Positions 9,487 through 18,041 are shown, numbered from the stretch's first letter. The stretch is DNA of 64,000 nt from Bacteroidetes bacterium 43-93 (GCA_001897855.1 MKUO01000023.1:124001-188000), one strand, 5' to 3'. Numbers and translations are program-made. The notes: generated from the letters alone by a model not told the origin.

Positions 9487-10145
9487 TCTGCTTTTTCAAC
9501 GATATATTTCATATCGCTATTATAATATTTGCAAACTTTCGTCAGCCCGCAGCGTTCGCATTTTGGCCTGCGGGCTACGCATATATAGCGGCCATGTAGT
9601 ATCAACCAATGATGGGCTATATGTATCAGTTCTTCGGGTATATTAGCCACCAGCTGCTTTTCAGCCTGCAATACATTCTTTGCGTTTGTTGTTAACCCGA
9701 TCCTTGCCGATACCCGGAATACGTGCGTATCTACTGCCATATTGGGCTGCTCATAAATTACAGAGGTGATCACATTAGCGGTTTTTCTCCCTACCCCGGG
9801 TAGTTTCACTAATTCGTCCACCGTATCGGGTACTTCTCCGTGATATTGCTCTGTCAGCATTTTTGCCATACCCAGCAGATGCCTTGTCTTGTTATTAGCA
9901 AAGGAAATGCTGCGTATGATGGGCTCTACATCTTCAAACTCTGCCTTAGCTAATGTTTCGGCGGTAGGGAATTTTTTGAAGAGGTTGGGTGTTACTATGT
10001 TTACACGTTTATCAGTGCATTGCGCAGATAATATCACCGCCACTAATAGCTGGTACGGATTTTCATAATGCAATTCGGTTTCTGCTTCCGGCATGTTCTT
10101 TTGAAACCAGTCTAATACATAAGCATACCGTTCTTTTTTGGTCAT
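9483..10145 (-). CDS. nth: Endonuclease III (DNA glycosylase/AP lyase)
   Basis: 220 aa, typical. Helix-hairpin-helix L-P-G-V-G-R-K-T-A-N-V with the catalytic Lys, the catalytic Asp in V-D-T-H-V-F-R, and a complete C-terminal [4Fe-4S] ligand set spaced C-x6-C-x2-C-x5-C. Removes oxidised pyrimidines and nicks at abasic sites. Single-gene unit, convergent with the thioredoxin gene. Confidence 0.97.
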   Translation of the reverse strand: MTKKERYAYVLDWFQKNMPEAETELHYENPYQLLVAVILSAQCTDKRVNIVTPNLFKKFPTAETLAKAEFEDVEPIIRSISFANNKTRHLLGMAKMLTEQYHGEVPDTVDELVKLPGVGRKTANVITSVIYEQPNMAVDTHVFRVSARIGLTTNAKNVLQAEKQLVANIPEELIHIAHHWLILHGRYICVARRPKCERCGLTKVCKYYNSDMKYIVEKAD

Positions 10146-10179
10146 CGTCGCGCAATAATTATCTCCGCTAAAATACTAA

Positions 10180-10207
10180 AGCCGCTCCTCTTTTCAGAAG
10201 AACGGCT
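10180..10207 (-). terminator. Rho-independent terminator after msrB
   Basis: Twelve-base-pair stem (two G-U pairs) closed by a GAAA tetraloop on the minus strand, followed by a T-rich tract, located 20 bp past the msrB stop. Confidence 0.75.
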
Positions 10208-10228
10208 CGCTATCTATATCAATCAATC

Positions 10229-10759
10229 TTATTTAGTGGTTTCATCCGGTTCAAATTCCAGCACCGCCGAGTTCATGCAGAACCTTTTATGTGTTGGTGG
10301 CGGCCCGTCGTCAAATATATGTCCCAGGTGAGAATCGCAGCGGCCACAAGTAACCTCTATGCGCTGCATTCCGTGCGAGTTATCCGGTTTATAAGTCACG
10401 CTGTTAGGCTTGATGGTTTCATAAAAGCTGGGCCATCCGCAACTGCTGGCAAATTTTGCATCTGAGCGAAATAAAGGATTACCGCATACCGCACAATAGT
10501 ACATGCCTTTCGTATCAGTCTTGTAATATTTGCCGGTAAATGCCCATTCTGTATTGGCTTCTCTACCAATAGAATAAACATCCTTGGGAAGGATCTTCTT
10601 CCACTCTTCATTACTCACATGCAGCTTGCTGGTATCTGTACGCGAGTAGTACGGGTTGTTTTTATGTTCGTCACTCATAGGTTTATCATTTTGTGAATTG
10701 GCACAACTGCAATTGAACAACAGTATGCCAATGGTCATTATAATATTCAAATACTTCAT
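10229..10759 (-). CDS. msrB: Peptide-methionine (R)-S-oxide reductase MsrB, exported
   Basis: 176 aa from the ATG at 10759, chosen because the N-terminus then begins with a signal sequence ending in a Cys-rich lipobox-like stretch (L-F-N-C-S-C, C17/C19). Two zinc-binding C-x2-C pairs (C-A-V-C-G and C-G-R-C-D), S-C-G-W-P-S-F, and the catalytic Cys in R-F-C-M-N-S. Repairs methionine-R-sulfoxide in exported proteins. A longer upstream reading (to 10840) would bury the signal sequence and is rejected. Confidence 0.92.
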   Translation of the reverse strand: MKYLNIIMTIGILLFNCSCANSQNDKPMSDEHKNNPYYSRTDTSKLHVSNEEWKKILPKDVYSIGREANTEWAFTGKYYKTDTKGMYYCAVCGNPLFRSDAKFASSCGWPSFYETIKPNSVTYKPDNSHGMQRIEVTCGRCDSHLGHIFDDGPPPTHKRFCMNSAVLEFEPDETTK

Positions 10760-10858
10760 AAATGCCTCATCAGTATTATATAAACGATGCAGCAATGCAA
10801 TTGGTTTACCTGATGGTGCAAATTTCCATATTCTTAACAATCAAAATTGTCGTGTATC

Positions 10859-12142
10859 TTACACAACTACTACTTCATGGTAATCGCCAATGTTAAAGTA
10901 TCGCTGCGCCAGTACCTGTAGTTCTTCGGCAGTAATGCTCTTATATATCCTGATGTTACGGTTAAAATGCTCTTCGTTCATGCCATTCATGATCAGGCTA
11001 CGCCAGCGCTGTATGATAGAGAATGGCCCGTCCAGGTCGCCAAGCAGGTTGCCAAGCAGGTAGTTCTTTACCAGCAATAATTCTTCCTCATCTACGCGTT
11101 CTTGCTGCAATACATTCATTTCGTGGTATATCTCCTTCACGGCAGGCTCTATCACGTCGCGGCCCACTTCAGTATGTATAGTAAAAGAACCACCATTTAC
11201 AAACGGCGCCAGCGAACTGTATATCCCATAAGTGTAGCCTTTCTCTTCCCTGATATTACTCATCAGCCTGGAACCAAAGTAGCCGCCGAATAAGGTATTC
11301 AGCACTACCATCGGTGCAAAGTCGGGATGCTGCCGATTAGGGAACAACCGGCCTATGCGTATAGCGCCCTGCACGCCATCCGGATCGTTTATAAGGTTCA
11401 TTTTCTTGTCGGCTGCGGTTTCTACGGCAAATACCCTTTCAGGTAATGCTGTGGTAGCTGCTGCTGCCTGCCCAAATACGTCATCCAGTATTTTTACATC
11501 AGCAACAGATATCTTCCCTGCCATGAATATTTTCACATTCCCCAGGTCGTAATGCTGTTTGTAAAAAGCCAGTAGATCTTCTCGGGTAAATGCCGCTATC
11601 GTTTCTTTCTGCGTATATCTTCCATAAGGATGCTCATCTCCAAACAGAACAGCATCGATCTTCTGATTGGCTACAAAATCGCACTGGCGCAGATTCACCA
11701 TCAGACGTTGTATAGCGTTCTGCTTATGTATCTCTATCTCTTCCTGCGGAAAAATGGCGTCCGTTAATACTTCATATACAATAGGTAGTAATGCTGCCAG
11801 GTGTTTAGTAAGTGTATAGAGTGTTACTGTGCTGAAATCGTTACTGGGAGCAACTTTAAGAGTAGCTCCATAAAACTCCAGGGCTTCATGTATCTCCTGC
11901 GAAGAGCGCTTAGAGGTTCCGTTCTTCATTAACCCGGCAACTGCCTGCGATACTGCCTGCTTTTTTTCGTACCACAATCCTGCGGGAAACACCCAGTCTA
12001 TTTCCACTACGTCCTGCACACCTGCGTTCAGCCAATAAAGAGGTAGGCCGTTACTTAATGTTTGTTCATTAATGGCCGGCAGTATATAGTCAAACTCTAT
12101 TGCAGAATGTATGGCGGGTGCTGTCTTTCTATCTAAACTCAT
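10859..12142 (-). CDS. M16 (insulinase/PqqL) peptidase homologue lacking the zinc motif
   Basis: 427 aa. Two M16 domains are recognisable: an N-terminal domain with L-S-N-G-L-P-L-Y near residue 30 and a C-terminal domain with N-T-L-F-G-G-Y-F-G-S-R-L-M and R-E-E-K-G-Y-T-Y-G. Where active enzymes have HxxEH, this protein reads A-V-S-Q-A-V-A-G-L-M, so no zinc ligands remain and it should be inactive. Such dead subunits usually pair with an active M16 protein; none is in the window. No signal peptide is evident. It lies 16 nt downstream of the thioesterase gene, probably co-transcribed. Confidence 0.88.
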   Translation of the reverse strand: MSLDRKTAPAIHSAIEFDYILPAINEQTLSNGLPLYWLNAGVQDVVEIDWVFPAGLWYEKKQAVSQAVAGLMKNGTSKRSSQEIHEALEFYGATLKVAPSNDFSTVTLYTLTKHLAALLPIVYEVLTDAIFPQEEIEIHKQNAIQRLMVNLRQCDFVANQKIDAVLFGDEHPYGRYTQKETIAAFTREDLLAFYKQHYDLGNVKIFMAGKISVADVKILDDVFGQAAAATTALPERVFAVETAADKKMNLINDPDGVQGAIRIGRLFPNRQHPDFAPMVVLNTLFGGYFGSRLMSNIREEKGYTYGIYSSLAPFVNGGSFTIHTEVGRDVIEPAVKEIYHEMNVLQQERVDEEELLLVKNYLLGNLLGDLDGPFSIIQRWRSLIMNGMNEEHFNRNIRIYKSITAEELQVLAQRYFNIGDYHEVVVV

Positions 12143-12158
12143 GTCTTTGGGATTCTTG

Positions 12159-12677
12159 TTACTCTTTAATAAATAATGCCCTCAATTCTCCGGCATCTTC
12201 TGCTTTCATCCTTCCACCCAGTATCAACCTCAACTGCCTGCGGCTCAGTGCGCTGTCAAACATCTTCTTCTCCCCTTCCGTTTCAGGTACCAGGTTCGGT
12301 ACTTTGCGCGGACGACTGTTAGGGTCTAAAGCAACAAAGGTAAAATAAGCCTCGTTGGATAAATATTTGTATTGTGCGGCAAGATCTTCACCCCAAACAC
12401 GCAGGTACACTTCCATAGAAGTATTAAACGCGCGGGTCAGCTTGGCCTCAACTGTCAGCAAATTGCCCAGTTTTATTGGATTGTTAAAAGATACATTATC
12501 AACTGATGCAGTAACTACCGGGCAGTTACAATGCTTTTGGGCTGCAATAGCTGCGGCAATATCCATCCAGTGCATCAGGCGGCCGCCCATGAGGTTGCCC
12601 AATGTATTGGTATCATTCGGCAGCACCAGCTCCGACATCATCACATAACTATCCTTGGGATGTTTCTCTTTGATCAT
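12159..12677 (-). CDS. Acyl-CoA thioesterase, hotdog fold (YciA-like)
   Basis: 172 aa. A single hotdog domain with N-T-L-G-N-L-M-G-G-R-L-M-H-W-M-D, supplying the Asn and Asp used by the YciA/acyl-CoA hydrolase group, and the strand F-N-N-P-I-K-L-G-N. Hydrolyses acyl-CoA to free acid and CoA in the cytoplasm; chain length unknown. Own promoter element at 12697-12704; the M16 homologue follows. Confidence 0.88.
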   Translation of the reverse strand: MIKEKHPKDSYVMMSELVLPNDTNTLGNLMGGRLMHWMDIAAAIAAQKHCNCPVVTASVDNVSFNNPIKLGNLLTVEAKLTRAFNTSMEVYLRVWGEDLAAQYKYLSNEAYFTFVALDPNSRPRKVPNLVPETEGEKKMFDSALSRRQLRLILGGRMKAEDAGELRALFIKE

Positions 12678-12696
12678 ACAGATATTTAAACGGCGA

Positions 12697-12704
12697 CAAA
12701 GTTA
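12697..12704 (-). promoter_or_regulatory. -7 element for the thioesterase gene
   Basis: Minus strand reads TAACTTTG, exact TAnnTTTG, 19 nt before the start at 12677. Confidence 0.55.
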
Positions 12705-12746
12705 TAGGAAAAAGCTTAGGCCGTATCTATACCTATATAATATAAA

Positions 12747-12768
12747 GAGGGGGCTATAGTGCCCCCTC
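12747..12768 (-). terminator. Terminator of the metal-handling gene group
   Basis: Eight-base-pair GC stem (GAGGGGGC with its complement) around a 6-nt loop, with an AT-rich tail on the minus strand, just past the YHS lipoprotein stop. Confidence 0.7.
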
Positions 12769-12774
12769 CATTAT

Positions 12775-13059
12775 CTACTTCAGTTTAGCTTCGTACTTAG
12801 CCGGGTTTTTTAGAAACACACCCTTACAAACATCAGAACAAAACTTGACTGTATCTCCTTTGTACACGGTGTATTCTGTCCAGGAGGTATCCTGCGGCAT
12901 CTCACAAACCGGGTCTATTTTCACTCCTGCAGGCTTATCTTCTGCTTTGACAACTGCCGCTGTATCTGTATCGCCAAATGTTACGGTAGCTGTTTCTGTA
13001 TTTGAATTGCAGGCAGAAACAAGCATCAATGCCGCAACATATAAAGTATTTCTAATCAT
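12775..13059 (-). CDS. YHS-domain lipoprotein (putative metal binder)
   Basis: 94 aa. Lipobox V-S-A-C with C17, then a linker and a C-terminal YHS-type domain: D-P-V-C-E-M (C52) and K-F-C-S-D-V-C-K (C74, C78), ending N-P-A-K-Y. YHS/TRASH-like Cys clusters bind copper or other soft metals. Last of four minus-strand genes starting with a TonB-dependent receptor, 12 nt after the MbnP-like gene. Metal identity is inference. Confidence 0.8.
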   Translation of the reverse strand: MIRNTLYVAALMLVSACNSNTETATVTFGDTDTAAVVKAEDKPAGVKIDPVCEMPQDTSWTEYTVYKGDTVKFCSDVCKGVFLKNPAKYEAKLK

Positions 13060-13071
13060 AGTTGCTATTCT

Positions 13072-13854
13072 TTATTCTTCGTAATCAAACATAGACGGGA
13101 TATTACCTGCTACTTTAGTGGCCAGGGTTCCCGCGTTATCTGTGGCGGACATGATCATCAGGTTACCGCTGTTATTAAGCTGTATGCCGCTGAACAATTT
13201 GTAGTAATCAATGGTAATGTGGATATACTGATCCGTGCCTTTAACAACATTGTATACTGTTGGATGATCGGGCATTTTTACCTCCGTGTATCTTGCGTCC
13301 GTACCTATCATGTACATGAAGGGCTGCATCTGTGCAACCGTTCCGTTTGCATTGGTTGTAGTATCAATCTTACCCTGGAAGTTCAGGAATAGATACCCAC
13401 CGGGTTGTGCAGTAGAGCCAAACCACATATCAGAGTGATTGAGCTCTGTATTTGCAGCAGTAGGGGTTACCTTATTGGTAGCAGCATCTAAACCTACATG
13501 GAAATTGATGGACTTATAATTGCCAACCGGTACTTTAGCAACGAAGTATATTTCGGTTTCAACCACCTTCAGAATTATCTTTCCGGGAATTGTAAGCAGG
13601 CTGCCATCTGACTTCACCAATTCGATATTGGATAAGTATAACTGCGCCTTGTCTATTGAAACTTTCCGGCCTTCAGCGGTAGTATATACAGCTCCGTAAT
13701 CGGCTTCGTTGCTATCAAGGTTTGTGTGTAAGTGCAGGTACACATTACTGCTGTCTGCTGCAGGTGTAGTTGTGTTGTTATTGTTGTCTTTATTGTGGCA
13801 GCTTGCGCCAAATATGGTAAGGCCGGCTAATGCCAGGTATTTTATCGATTTCAT
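13072..13854 (-). CDS. MbnP-like lipoprotein (copper-associated family)
   Basis: 260 aa. Lipoprotein signal with C19 (G-A-S-C-H), a low-complexity N/T linker, then a beta-rich domain with Y-L-H-L-H-T-N near 40, the Y-L-S-N-I-E-L-V segment near 92, G-N-Y-K-S-I-N-F-H-V-G-L-D near 126 and a late M-Q-P-F-M-Y-M-I-G. This order matches the MbnP-like domain found with methanobactin and copper systems and with TonB receptors in Bacteroidota. Family assignment is by recognition, without a search. It probably sits in the periplasm and shares an operon with the YHS lipoprotein. Confidence 0.72.
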   Translation of the reverse strand: MKSIKYLALAGLTIFGASCHNKDNNNNTTTPAADSSNVYLHLHTNLDSNEADYGAVYTTAEGRKVSIDKAQLYLSNIELVKSDGSLLTIPGKIILKVVETEIYFVAKVPVGNYKSINFHVGLDAATNKVTPTAANTELNHSDMWFGSTAQPGGYLFLNFQGKIDTTTNANGTVAQMQPFMYMIGTDARYTEVKMPDHPTVYNVVKGTDQYIHITIDYYKLFSGIQLNNSGNLMIMSATDNAGTLATKVAGNIPSMFDYEE

Positions 13855-13944
13855 TTTTAGTTGTTTAAGTATTGTTTTTAAAAGGGTTATGCACGGAGCA
13901 GTAACCGCTATTGTAGTGGCTATATGGTGTGCAAGAAAACGGTA

Positions 13945-14328
13945 TTATGAAAACAATACAGACGGCGGATGAAATATGCTTCCCTCATAAACACTCCCAT
14001 ACATCTTCTGATATCCGGGATTAAAAATCGAAAGTTCTTCGTTATAAAAAGCCCGAATCTTTACCGGAGCAGGAATAACAAATGCCTCAATCGATATCCT
14101 GCTGTTTTTGGATGGCGCTTGCTTATCATCCGTTTGCTGATCTGCTTTGTTCAGCTGCTTTTTCAGGTAACATTTACCACAGCATTTTAATTCCGGTTTG
14201 TTCCGGTTCACACAGAGATTTTTGGCAATATAGTCCTTGTTCACCTCGTACCAGGTAACAATACTGAGTTGCACTACCAAATGAAAACTCAGTGCCATAA
14301 AGAGTAGTATGCTTATCGCTATACGCAT
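13945..14328 (-). CDS. Small membrane-anchored Cys-rich protein of a TonB-receptor locus
   Basis: 127 aa. One N-terminal hydrophobic segment (3-25), then a compact cluster with C39, C49, C50 and C53 (N-R-N-K-P-E-L-K-C-C-G-K-C), K/Q-rich linker and an aromatic C-terminus. I recognise no named domain; proteins of this design commonly accompany metal-linked TonB receptors in Bacteroidota. The Cys cluster suggests metal or redox binding facing the periplasm. Separated from the upstream receptor by a terminator hairpin. Confidence 0.72.
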   Translation of the reverse strand: MRIAISILLFMALSFHLVVQLSIVTWYEVNKDYIAKNLCVNRNKPELKCCGKCYLKKQLNKADQQTDDKQAPSKNSRISIEAFVIPAPVKIRAFYNEELSIFNPGYQKMYGSVYEGSIFHPPSVLFS

Positions 14329-14366
14329 CTAACACTAAGTTATGCAATCCATTTCGTGTATAAACA

Positions 14367-14393
14367 AAAATACCGGCGCATCGCCGGTATTTT
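14367..14393 (-). terminator. Terminator downstream of the TonB-dependent receptor
   Basis: Perfect 12-bp stem with a 3-nt loop, A-run on one side and T-run on the other, 20 bp past the receptor stop. It may end receptor transcription or attenuate read-through into the small Cys-rich gene. Confidence 0.8.
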
Positions 14394-14413
14394 CTTAAAA
14401 GTTCAACCTACAA

Positions 14414-16276
14414 TTAAAATGGGGTATTCAGCCTTACACCAAGTGTATACCACCTGCCCGGCATAGGTACAGATCCTATCTCTTTGTACTGTGTATCCAA
14501 TATATTGTTCACATCGGCATAGATGTTCCAATGTTTGAACTGGTAACAAACCCTTGCATCCAGTAGTGTGTAATCGTTAGCACTGATCCGATACAAATAA
14601 CGGGCATTCGCATTCACCTGTAACTTGTTCCACCACAAAGTACGTACACTGAAAGTTGCCTGGTGTTTCAAAGCTTCTATTGAATATTTAGAAGATTCGG
14701 TAGTTGGTGTTTGTATCATCGGATCGAGGTAGGTATAGTTGGCATTCAATACAATGCTATTGCCTTTACGCATAGCCAGTTGATCGCTCAGGGAATAATT
14801 AGCGGTAACCGTTACACCCGGAGTATTGATAGCCTGGAAGTTCATCGGCTGCCACGGATCCAGTGGGTTAGCGCGTACCCAATCTATAAAGTTGGTGATA
14901 TGCTTGTAAAAATAAGCACCCTGTAACCATATATAAGTTGTCTGGTAGCGCAGGCCGCCTTCTGCATACTGTGAGTATTCAGGATTCAGATTGGCATTAC
15001 CTATGTTAGCAGGCCCTTTGTAATAAAGATCCGTGTAAGTTGGCAGGCGTTCGCCCATGGTAGCATTAGCATATACCTTCCAGTTTTTTGCAAAACGGTA
15101 CCCAGCATCTACACCCGGGAACAATTGCCAATCATAGTTGTCGTTGTAGTTACCGTACACCCCTGCACCTGCATTCAGCTTGTCAGAGAAGTAGTACTTG
15201 TATTCTGCAGAGATACCTACGTTGTTCCTGTCTCTCTGACCAAGGCTCTTACTGTTGATGCGGTCGTTTCGATACTCAACGCCTGCACCCAGTATACCCT
15301 TACCTATTTTCACAGTGCTTTGTACCTCTGCAGTCATTACATAAGTTTCATGCTGGTTGTGGTACAGTTCCGGATTTTGCTTCACATAGATATAATCATC
15401 GCTGTTGTAACGATAGCTTACACGCGGGCGTATCATCACTTTGTCATTAGGAGTATAGGTATAAGCAATACTACCTAATGCAGTTTCTACCTTTTCTTTT
15501 GAGTTAACATCGCCCGGTGCACTGTAATAACCATTTGCACCAAAGTCGTTGTGGATATAACCACCCGTAGCTTCCAGTTTGCTTCGTTTGCCAAAATCGA
15601 AGTGGTCCTGGTAGAAAAGGCGATAGTTGCTATAAGCAGTATTATACCTATAGCCGGTGCCTTCGTCATGTCCTACAGAAAGAATATGCCCCTGGTTTTT
15701 ACCCGCGAGGGACGCAGAAGCTTGAGCACCCCAACCGTAATAACTATCACCGTTGGATGAGTCTGATTTAAAACTGCTACCGGCATATACCTGGGCAGAT
15801 ACTTCGTTTTGTACAGGAGTACGTGTAACGATGTTTACTGCACCCGCCAGCGCATTTACACCATAGATCATGGCAGCAGGGCCACGTAATACCTCGACAT
15901 GGTCGATGGAAGAAAGTGGTATTGGCAGGTTCATCATGTGGTGCCCTGTTTGCGGGTCACTCATCTTTACGCCATTTACCATTACCAGCACTTCGTCGAA
16001 GGAACTACCGTCAATACTGATATCAGCCTGGGTGCCGCTGGGGCCACGCTGACGAAGATCAACGCCGGCTACATAAGACAGCAACTCGTTTACCGACTTT
16101 ACCGGAAGCGTAGCTATTTGCTTCGCATCCAGTAACTGGATGTTCCTGTTTTGGCGTCCGTAAGGCTCCTGTATCCTATTCTGCCTGATGATGACAGAAT
16201 CCAGTTGATTCTCCTTTGCGGATGCGGGTAACTGCAAGAGTAAAAAAGCAGTTCCTAAAAACCAATGTTTGTGCAT
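14414..16276 (-). CDS. TonB-dependent outer-membrane receptor
   Basis: 620 aa, BtuB-sized and without an N-terminal carboxypeptidase-like domain. Signal peptide (1-20), plug domain with L-P-V-K-S-V-N-E-L-L-S-Y and V-E-V-L-R-G-P-A-A-M-I-Y-G near 125, then alternating beta-strand sequence ending in an aromatic residue (T-P-F). It imports a scarce ligand using TonB energy. Neighbouring MbnP-like and YHS genes suggest a metal, perhaps copper, or a metal chelate; B12 is a possible alternative but no btu gene is adjacent. Promoter element at 16296-16303. Confidence 0.92.
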   Translation of the reverse strand: MHKHWFLGTAFLLLQLPASAKENQLDSVIIRQNRIQEPYGRQNRNIQLLDAKQIATLPVKSVNELLSYVAGVDLRQRGPSGTQADISIDGSSFDEVLVMVNGVKMSDPQTGHHMMNLPIPLSSIDHVEVLRGPAAMIYGVNALAGAVNIVTRTPVQNEVSAQVYAGSSFKSDSSNGDSYYGWGAQASASLAGKNQGHILSVGHDEGTGYRYNTAYSNYRLFYQDHFDFGKRSKLEATGGYIHNDFGANGYYSAPGDVNSKEKVETALGSIAYTYTPNDKVMIRPRVSYRYNSDDYIYVKQNPELYHNQHETYVMTAEVQSTVKIGKGILGAGVEYRNDRINSKSLGQRDRNNVGISAEYKYYFSDKLNAGAGVYGNYNDNYDWQLFPGVDAGYRFAKNWKVYANATMGERLPTYTDLYYKGPANIGNANLNPEYSQYAEGGLRYQTTYIWLQGAYFYKHITNFIDWVRANPLDPWQPMNFQAINTPGVTVTANYSLSDQLAMRKGNSIVLNANYTYLDPMIQTPTTESSKYSIEALKHQATFSVRTLWWNKLQVNANARYLYRISANDYTLLDARVCYQFKHWNIYADVNNILDTQYKEIGSVPMPGRWYTLGVRLNTPF

Positions 16277-16295
16277 GAGTAGTTTTTTAGCGCCG

Positions 16296-16303
16296 CAAAG
16301 GTA
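16296..16303 (-). promoter_or_regulatory. -7 element for the TonB-dependent receptor
   Basis: Minus strand reads TACCTTTG, exact TAnnTTTG, 19 nt before the start at 16276. Confidence 0.55.
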
Positions 16304-16343
16304 TAGGCGTTAAAAGCTGGCAATCAAACTATTAGAAGCATAT

Positions 16344-16784
16344 TTACAATCGTAACATTTCAACGTGTGGTATTCCGTCCTCTATATATACCTCACTATT
16401 TGCATTAAAACCAAAACTATTGTAAAAAGCCTCTAAATAGCATTGTGCACCAATGCGTATGGGTTGATTGCCATATTCCTCAACCAGTTTATCAATAGCA
16501 TTTTGCATCAGGTTTTTGCCAATTCCTTTACCACGATATTCCGGGTCGGTAACCACACGGCCAATCGACGCTTCTTTATAAGATACACCTGCAGGCAGCA
16601 GGCGACAATATGCTGCCAGTTCATCGTTCTGAAAACCCATCAGGTGCATCCCCTTCTGGTCTTTGTCATCCATATCCTGGAAAACGCAGTTCTGCTCTAC
16701 CACAAACACCTTTGCACGCAACTTCAGTATTGCGTACAACTCATAATTATTCAGCTCGTTAAATGCCTTGATCTTCCAGTTCAT
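16344..16784 (-). CDS. GNAT-family N-acetyltransferase, ElaA type
   Basis: 146 aa. ElaA-like features: L-R-A-K-V-F-V-V-E-Q near residue 22, A-Y-C-R-L-L-P near 58, the acetyl-CoA loop V-T-D-P-E-Y-R-G-K-G-I-G-K (77-89), and the C-terminal F-Y-N-S-F-G-F with I-P-H-V-E-M. Probable cytoplasmic acyltransferase of unknown substrate. It follows carB-C but a terminator separates them. Confidence 0.88.
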   Translation of the reverse strand: MNWKIKAFNELNNYELYAILKLRAKVFVVEQNCVFQDMDDKDQKGMHLMGFQNDELAAYCRLLPAGVSYKEASIGRVVTDPEYRGKGIGKNLMQNAIDKLVEEYGNQPIRIGAQCYLEAFYNSFGFNANSEVYIEDGIPHVEMLRL

Positions 16785-16794
16785 ACGATTTAAA

Positions 16795-16812
16795 AAGCCC
16801 CTTGCGGGGCTT
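16795..16812 (-). terminator. Terminator after carB C-terminal-half gene
   Basis: Seven-base-pair stem AAGCCCC/GGGGCTT with a 4-nt loop and a T5 tail on the minus strand, between carB-C and the GNAT gene. Confidence 0.78.
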
Positions 16813-16823
16813 CTTTGTTTAGA

Positions 16824-18023
16824 TTATTTACTCAGGTGCATGCTCCGTTCTTTATAAAGCTGCCTGAACCATGGGTCGCGCAGGTCTTTGATAAAGCGGA
16901 TGGCCTCACCCGTACTCTTCATTTCAGGGCCTAACTCTTTGTTTACGTTAGGGAATTTATTGAAGCTGAATACCGGCTCCTTCACAGCATATCCTTCCAG
17001 CTTTTTCTCCAGTTTGAAGTCTTTGAGTTTTTTCTCACCCAGCATTACTTTGGTAGCAACATTGAGGTAAGGGATGCCGTATGCTTTAGCTATGAAAGGC
17101 GTAGTGCGGCTGGCACGTGGATTAGCTTCGATCACATATACCTTACCATCTTTGATGGCATACTGTATGTTGATCAATCCACGCACATTCAGTTTCAGCG
17201 CTATTTTGCGGGCTATATCAGCCATTTCCTCTATCACCAATGGCCCCAGGTTGAAGCAAGGAAGCAATGCATGGCTGTCACCGCTGTGAATACCTGCCGG
17301 CTCAATGTGCTCCATGATACCCATGATATGCACTTCCTCTCCATCGCAGATAGCATCTACCTCCGCCTCCTGGCAACGATCCAGGAAGTGGTCGATCAGT
17401 ATCTTATTATTAGGCAGGTGCTTCAGCAGGCTGATCACACCCTTCTCCAATTCTTCATCATTGATAACGATACGCATCCTTTGTCCGCCCAACACGTACG
17501 AAGGACGTACCAGTACCGGGTAACCTACTTCCTTAGCTACCTCTATAGCTTCGTCGGTAGTGTAGGCCGTACCGTATTTAGGATAAGGGATGCCCAGGTC
17601 TTTCAGCATATCGCTAAAGCGGCCGCGATCTTCGGCGATATCCATATCATCAAAGGAAGTACCGATGATGCGGATGCCTTTTTCGTGGAGCTTTTTAGCC
17701 AGTTTCAGGGCAGTTTGACCACCCAGCTGAACGATGACACCATAAGGTTGCTCATGTTCTATGATTTCCCAAAGATGTTCCCAGTACACCGGCTCGAAGT
17801 ATAGCTTATCCGCTATATCGAAATCGGTGGATACCGTTTCAGGATTACAATTGACCATAATGGCCTCATAACCACACTCCTTAATGGCCATCAGGCCGTG
17901 TGTGCAGCAATAATCGAACTCAATACCCTGCCCGATCCTATTGGGTCCTGAACCCAATACAATTATCTTCTTATTATTACCAGGGATTGATTCGTTGAAC
18001 AGAATGGAAGACGACGAACTCAT
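16824..18023 (-). CDS. carB: Carbamoyl-phosphate synthase large chain, C-terminal half (split CarB)
   Basis: 399 aa from the ATG at 18023. It begins in the inter-half linker (N-E-S near residue 11) and then has the G-S-G-P-N-R-I-G-Q-G-I-E-F-D-Y-C-C and N-C-N-P-E-T-V-S-T-D-F signatures of the second carboxyphosphate/carbamate ATP-grasp half, V-L-G-G-Q-R-M, and N-P-R-A-S-R-T-T-P-F. It ends about where Bacteroidota CarB ends, without the MGS allosteric domain. This half phosphorylates carbamate to carbamoyl phosphate and needs the N-terminal half (25024-26667), 7 kb away. It has its own promoter element; an in-frame TTG at 18032 falls inside that element and is rejected as start. Confidence 0.93.
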   Translation of the reverse strand: MSSSSSILFNESIPGNNKKIIVLGSGPNRIGQGIEFDYCCTHGLMAIKECGYEAIMVNCNPETVSTDFDIADKLYFEPVYWEHLWEIIEHEQPYGVIVQLGGQTALKLAKKLHEKGIRIIGTSFDDMDIAEDRGRFSDMLKDLGIPYPKYGTAYTTDEAIEVAKEVGYPVLVRPSYVLGGQRMRIVINDEELEKGVISLLKHLPNNKILIDHFLDRCQEAEVDAICDGEEVHIMGIMEHIEPAGIHSGDSHALLPCFNLGPLVIEEMADIARKIALKLNVRGLINIQYAIKDGKVYVIEANPRASRTTPFIAKAYGIPYLNVATKVMLGEKKLKDFKLEKKLEGYAVKEPVFSFNKFPNVNKELGPEMKSTGEAIRFIKDLRDPWFRQLYKERSMHLSK

Positions 18024-18029
18024 GAGCTG

Positions 18030-18037
18030 CAAAGTTA
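18030..18037 (-). promoter_or_regulatory. -7 element for carB C-terminal half
   Basis: Minus strand reads TAACTTTG, exact TAnnTTTG, 6 nt from the ATG at 18023, predicting a leaderless transcript separate from the sxtJ operon read-through. Confidence 0.6.
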
Positions 18038-18041
18038 ATGA

